DNA from: Arthrobacter sp. StoSoilB5
GTDB lineage: Bacteria > Actinomycetota > Actinomycetes > Actinomycetales > Micrococcaceae
Direction: 5' to 3'
Length of the DNA stretch: 64,000 nt
Assembly: GCF_019977235.1 (NCBI RefSeq)
Contig: NZ_AP024646.1
Location: 2,232,001-2,296,000 of the forward strand
Shown: in pieces, positions 60,674-64,000 of the stretch
Numbering within the stretch: position 1 is the stretch's first letter
Layout: each line of letters starts with the position of its first letter
Made by a program: the position numbers and the translations under genes
Notes under the pieces: model-generated
Databases searched by the model: none
Told to the model about the DNA's origin: nothing
What the model saw: only the letters and a program-made list of their open reading frames with translations

Positions 60674-61855
60674 ATGAACGGGAATGATGCGACTATTGCC
60701 GCATATTACTTTCCCAACTACCACATCGACCCGCGAAATGAGAAGTGGCATGGCAGAGGTTGGACGGAGTGGGAGTTGCTGAAACGGGCGACTCCACGCT
60801 TCGCTGGACACCAGCAGCCTCGCGTTCCCCTCCACGGCTATGAGGATGAGGCTGATCCCGCAGTAATGGAGGGCAAGATCGCCCTGGCAACGGCGCACGG
60901 CGTGGATGCATTCATTTTCGACTGGTATTGGTATGCCGATCGTCCGTTCCTCGAACGCCCACTGGAGGAAGCGTTCATGCCAAATGCCGGCGCCCACGAT
61001 ATGAAGTTTGCGATCATGTGGGCGAATCACGACTTGGTTAACATTCATCCGTGGAAGACGGCTACACCGGCCACCAGACTGGAGTCAGGCCGTGTCGACG
61101 CGGATCAGTTCGAAGCTTCGACAGACTATCTCTTGGAGCGGTACTTGAGCCATCCAGCATATTTGCGGCTCGATGGCCGGCCGTACCTTTCGATCTACTC
61201 GTTGACCACACTTCTGGAAGGTCTCGGCGGTGTTGGTCCCACGAAGGACGCGCTGCAGGGTCTTCGACACCGGGCAGCCAGGGCCGGACATCCTGAGATC
61301 CATCTCAACGCGATTGCAGGGGAAGGCTCCACTTTCGGGCAGGACTTGGCCGCTTGGAGTGAGGCGCGGCTGATCAACGGCCTTGGTTTCGATAGCGTGA
61401 CGTCCTATGTCTGGGTGCACCACTACCCTATGCAAAAGCTGCAAACCCCCTACATTGAGATGCTCGAACAAGCTGAGAAGGGCTGGGAGACGAACTCAGC
61501 ACGGTACGACGTACCGTACTTCCCCAATGTCACAGTTGGCTGGGACCCGTCGCCTCGAACTGTCCAGTCCGACGTATATGACCCGAGCCTGGGCTACCCG
61601 CACACCAATATCCTCTCGGATGCCAATCCGGAGCAATTCCGACGCGCGCTTGAGAAGGTCCGCCACTTCGTGGAGAACAACAAGGTTCCATTAGTGACCA
61701 TCAACGCGTGGAACGAATGGACCGAGGGTAGCTACCTTGAACCGGATACGCTTCACGGCACCGGGTATCTGGAGCAGATCCGAAGCGTCTTCGGGAACGC
61801 GCTTGGCTCAGCGTTGAATACCGCTTCGGCACAATTTCCTTCCCATCTGGAGTGA
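60674..61855 (+). CDS. GH99-like (WbsX-family) glycoside hydrolase, copy 3
   Basis: 393 residues, no signal peptide. Signature segments: AAYYFPNYHIDPRNEKWHGR, GWTEWELLKRATPRFAGHQQ, FIFDWYWYADRPFLERPLEE, FAIMWANHDLVNIHP, SVTSYVWVHHYPMQKLQTPY and INAWNEWTEGSYLEPDTLHG. GGAGG lies six bases before ATG 60674. It is the intact relative of the broken copies at 19190 and 42365. It is probably co-transcribed with the dehydrogenase and rhamnosidase genes downstream and controlled by the AraC-type regulator. Confidence 0.9.
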   Translation: MNGNDATIAAYYFPNYHIDPRNEKWHGRGWTEWELLKRATPRFAGHQQPRVPLHGYEDEADPAVMEGKIALATAHGVDAFIFDWYWYADRPFLERPLEEAFMPNAGAHDMKFAIMWANHDLVNIHPWKTATPATRLESGRVDADQFEASTDYLLERYLSHPAYLRLDGRPYLSIYSLTTLLEGLGGVGPTKDALQGLRHRAARAGHPEIHLNAIAGEGSTFGQDLAAWSEARLINGLGFDSVTSYVWVHHYPMQKLQTPYIEMLEQAEKGWETNSARYDVPYFPNVTVGWDPSPRTVQSDVYDPSLGYPHTNILSDANPEQFRRALEKVRHFVENNKVPLVTINAWNEWTEGSYLEPDTLHGTGYLEQIRSVFGNALGSALNTASAQFPSHLE

Positions 61856-61968
61856 GCGTCCTGGGCATTCCGGCGAGCCCGGGGCGGTGGCTCTCACTTT
61901 CGTGCGACCCCAATCTTGATTAATGCCGGAGGCTTGGACCCGCGGCCACGCTTTCACTGGAGGTACAT

Positions 61969-63024
61969 ATGAATTTTCCTGAATTACACGAACGCGACCT
62001 GAGCACCCGACAGCATAGGCCTGAGACCTTGCTGGTTATGGGCAACGATGTGGTGGGGTGGCAGTTTGGTGCGGCGGAGCTGGCTCGGCTTCATAAAACT
62101 GCCAGTGTTGGGACGCCTGTGGTGACCGATGAGCTGGGGTCGGCTGGTGTCCGTGCGCGTCTTGCCGAGGTTGAGGTGCTGATTACGTCCTGGGGATGCC
62201 CGCCGCTTGATAAAGCGGTTCTGGATGCTGCCCCGCGTCTTCGGGCGGTCCTGCATGCGGCCGGAAGCGTGCGGGGGCATGTGGGTGAGGCGGTGTTTGA
62301 GCGTGGTCTTCTGGTCACGTCCGCCGCGGGTGTCAACGCCGAGCCGGTAGCGCAGTACACGGTGGCAGCTGTGCTGTGGGCGTTGAAGAAGGTCCCGTTC
62401 CTCGCGCAGGACGCCCGCCGGTTCCGCCAGGACGTGTCGTATCGTGACCGGCACGGCGAGCTGAGCGGCTACGGACGCACGGTGGTAGTAGTGGGCTTCT
62501 CCCGGATTGGCCGGCGGGTTGTTGATCTGCTGGGCAGGCTGGAGACCGGTAACACGATTTTGGTGGTGGACCCGTACGCGGACCCTGCCGAAGTCATGGC
62601 GGCGGGCGCCGAACCGGCAGTTCTGGCCGATGCCCTCTCGCGTGCGGATGTCCTGTCGTTGCATGCGCCGGCCCTGCCGGAGACGCGGCACATGATCGGG
62701 TCGGCGGAGCTTGCGCTGCTTCGGCCGGGAGCGACGCTGATCAACACTGCCCGCGGGTCGCTGGTGGACACCGCGGCTCTGGAACGGGCGTGTGCCACGG
62801 GCCGGCTGGACGCCATTCTTGACGTTACCGACCCCGAACCCCTGCCTGCGGAATCGCCGTTCTATGACCTTCCGAACGTCGTCCTGACCCCGCATGTGGC
62901 GGGCTCGATGGGCTCGGAGACTCGGAGGATGACAGCGGCAGTACTCACCGAACTTGAACGGTACGCCACTGGCCTGCCCCCACTCAGCCCGATCACCCGG
63001 GAAACACTGGCCCTCCAAGCCTGA
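61969..63024 (+). CDS. D-isomer-specific 2-hydroxyacid dehydrogenase
   Basis: 351 residues. N-terminal catalytic domain with DELGSAGVRARLAEVEVLIT and HAAGSVRGHVGEAVFERG; NAD-binding domain with VVVVGFSRIGRRVVDLLGRL; catalytic Arg in INTARGSLVD, Glu in LDVTDPEPLPAES (an Asp-Pro-Glu-Pro variant), and His in TPHVAGSMGSE. GGAGG lies just upstream of ATG 61969. It is the intact source or sister of the fragments at 20738, 20909 and 43432. In this context it may reduce or oxidise a sugar-derived 2-hydroxy acid such as a 2-keto-3-deoxy acid (inference). Confidence 0.87.
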   Translation: MNFPELHERDLSTRQHRPETLLVMGNDVVGWQFGAAELARLHKTASVGTPVVTDELGSAGVRARLAEVEVLITSWGCPPLDKAVLDAAPRLRAVLHAAGSVRGHVGEAVFERGLLVTSAAGVNAEPVAQYTVAAVLWALKKVPFLAQDARRFRQDVSYRDRHGELSGYGRTVVVVGFSRIGRRVVDLLGRLETGNTILVVDPYADPAEVMAAGAEPAVLADALSRADVLSLHAPALPETRHMIGSAELALLRPGATLINTARGSLVDTAALERACATGRLDAILDVTDPEPLPAESPFYDLPNVVLTPHVAGSMGSETRRMTAAVLTELERYATGLPPLSPITRETLALQA

Positions 63025-63117
63025 GGGCCCCTCGGATTTCCCGACCATTTGACAGCGCTGCCCTTAGACGGCAGTCAACATATTCAAACGATCCTTCAAA
63101 CGTAATGGAGTACGAAG

Positions 63118-64000
63118 ATGACTTCCTGGCATGCCCGACTGGTTTCTTCTGATGTTGATTTTGGTGGTGCCCCGCTGTTGCGCGGGGAGTTCCTCCTTGA
63201 GGAGGGACATGGGGAGGTTCTCTCGGCGACCCTGTTCGTGTCCGCGCTTGGTGTGGTTGAGGCGTGGGTGAACGGGAGCCGGGCTTCGGAGGATTTGCTG
63301 ACGCCGGGGTGGTCGGCTTATGAGTGGCGGGTCCGGTATGCGGAGCTGGATGTGACCGCGTTGGTGGGGCCGACGACGGTGCTGGGCCTTGCGCTGGGTA
63401 ATGGCTGGTACCGGGGGAGGTTGACGTGGACTGGCGCGTCGGCGTTGTACGGGGATGAGTTGGCCGGGTTCGCGGAGTTGCGGGTGCGGTTCGCGGATGG
63501 GCATGTGCAGGTGTTCGGGACGGATTCCTCCTGGAGCGCGGGGGCGTCGGCTACGACTTCGAATGACCTTTATGACGGGCAGGATATTGATGCCCGGAAG
63601 TACGACGACGGGTGGCTGGCTCCTGGGTTCACCTCACCTGAGTGGGTGGGCGTGCATGTGCTCGACGACGGCCTGTCCCGCCTTGAGCCGTATGTCGCTC
63701 CGCCGGTGCGGAAGCAGATGGAGCTGGAGCCTGTCAAAGTCTGGGAGTCGCCGTCGGGGAAGGTGCTTGTGGACTTTGGTCAGAATCTGGTCGGGTGGGT
63801 GCGGACCGAAGTGGTCGGGCCGGAAGGCACTGTGGTGACGTTGCGGCACGCTGAGGTCCTTGAGCATGGGGAACTGGGCACGCGGCCGTTGCGCACGGCG
63901 GAGGCGACGGACCGGTTCACGCTCTCGGGCGGGGCGGACGTATTCGAGCCGACGTTCACGTTCCACGGCTTCCAATATGTCGAGGTGGCGGGTTGGCCCG
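63118..64000 (+). CDS. GH78 alpha-L-rhamnosidase, N-terminal part (runs off the window end)
   Basis: 294 codons visible, open at the window end. The frame reads GGAPLLRGEFLLEEGHGEVL, SALGVVEAWVNGSRASEDLL, LTPGWSAYEWRVRYAELDVT, LGNGWYRGRLTW, DLYDGQDIDARKYDDGW, then VDFGQNLVGWVRTEVVGPEG, LRHAEVLEHGELGTRPLR and FTFHGFQYVEVAGWP. These are the N-terminal beta domains characteristic of GH78 bacterial rhamnosidases; the catalytic barrel lies beyond the window. ATG 63118 has GGAG seven bases upstream. It follows the dehydrogenase gene by 93 bases and completes the AraC/GH99-like module. Confidence 0.9.
   Translation, partial: MTSWHARLVSSDVDFGGAPLLRGEFLLEEGHGEVLSATLFVSALGVVEAWVNGSRASEDLLTPGWSAYEWRVRYAELDVTALVGPTTVLGLALGNGWYRGRLTWTGASALYGDELAGFAELRVRFADGHVQVFGTDSSWSAGASATTSNDLYDGQDIDARKYDDGWLAPGFTSPEWVGVHVLDDGLSRLEPYVAPPVRKQMELEPVKVWESPSGKVLVDFGQNLVGWVRTEVVGPEGTVVTLRHAEVLEHGELGTRPLRTAEATDRFTLSGGADVFEPTFTFHGFQYVEVAGWP

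Noticed and set aside
1..64000. tRNA, rRNA or riboswitch genes
   Set aside because: I looked for cloverleaf arms with GTTCGANTC-type loops and for known riboswitch cores and found nothing that I could support by eye.

Overview
The window looks like a chromosomal stretch of a high-GC Gram-positive actinobacterium, most likely an Arthrobacter-type Micrococcaceae (inference from GC content, codon use, transporter types and IS families; no rRNA or marker gene is present to confirm it). Most of it is a carbohydrate-utilisation region full of broken genes and insertion-sequence debris.

Layout. 1-7500: the 3' end of an acetoacetyl-CoA synthetase gene, an intact glycogen-debranching-type glucosidase, and remnants of an SDR, a TetR regulator, a methylenetetrahydrofolate reductase, an MmgE/PrpD protein and a resolvase around one intact TetR gene. 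8444-9295: a CPBP membrane protease. 9850-15236: a compact minus-strand operon (solute-binding lipoprotein, two permeases, GH99-like/WbsX hydrolase, LacI regulator) with a visible promoter and two operator-like palindromes. 16262-22799: a DUF2264 protein, an alpha/beta hydrolase, a GH99-like C-terminal fragment, a TIM-barrel epimerase-like gene, scrambled dehydrogenase and DUF2264 pieces, and an intact GH99-like gene. 23546-33569: a different cluster, with a tandem Lrp regulator, an amino-acid-type ABC transporter (two genes frameshifted at 9-base homopolymers), a 2-hydroxyacid dehydrogenase, an acetoacetate-decarboxylase-family protein, an Ldh2-type dehydrogenase, an iron alcohol dehydrogenase and an aldehyde dehydrogenase. 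33621-40478: a GH106-like hydrolase, an arabinose/fucose-isomerase-family protein and a divergent LacI regulator. 40594-49160: remnants of IS256, IS1380, IS701, IS5 and IS1634-like elements around a second epimerase-like copy and a full-length DUF2264 gene. 49425-58818: a GH36-like hydrolase, a secreted multidomain DUF4038/GH140-like protein and an LplABC-type sugar transporter. 59609-64000: an AraC regulator divergent from a GH99-like gene, a 2-hydroxyacid dehydrogenase and the start of a GH78 alpha-L-rhamnosidase.

How it fits together. The hydrolases (GH99-like, GH36-like, GH78, GH106-like, DUF2264, DUF4038) and two sugar ABC transporters suggest breakdown and import of a complex, probably rhamnose-containing glycan, with the epimerase-like, isomerase-like and hydroxyacid dehydrogenase proteins handling released sugars or sugar acids (inference). 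The most notable patterns are a recurrent module (AraC / GH99-like / epimerase / hydroxyacid dehydrogenase / DUF2264 or GH78) present once largely intact at 59609-64000 and twice in broken form (19190-21300, 42110-45506), and a shared motif of about 22 bp at five places next to these hydrolase genes.
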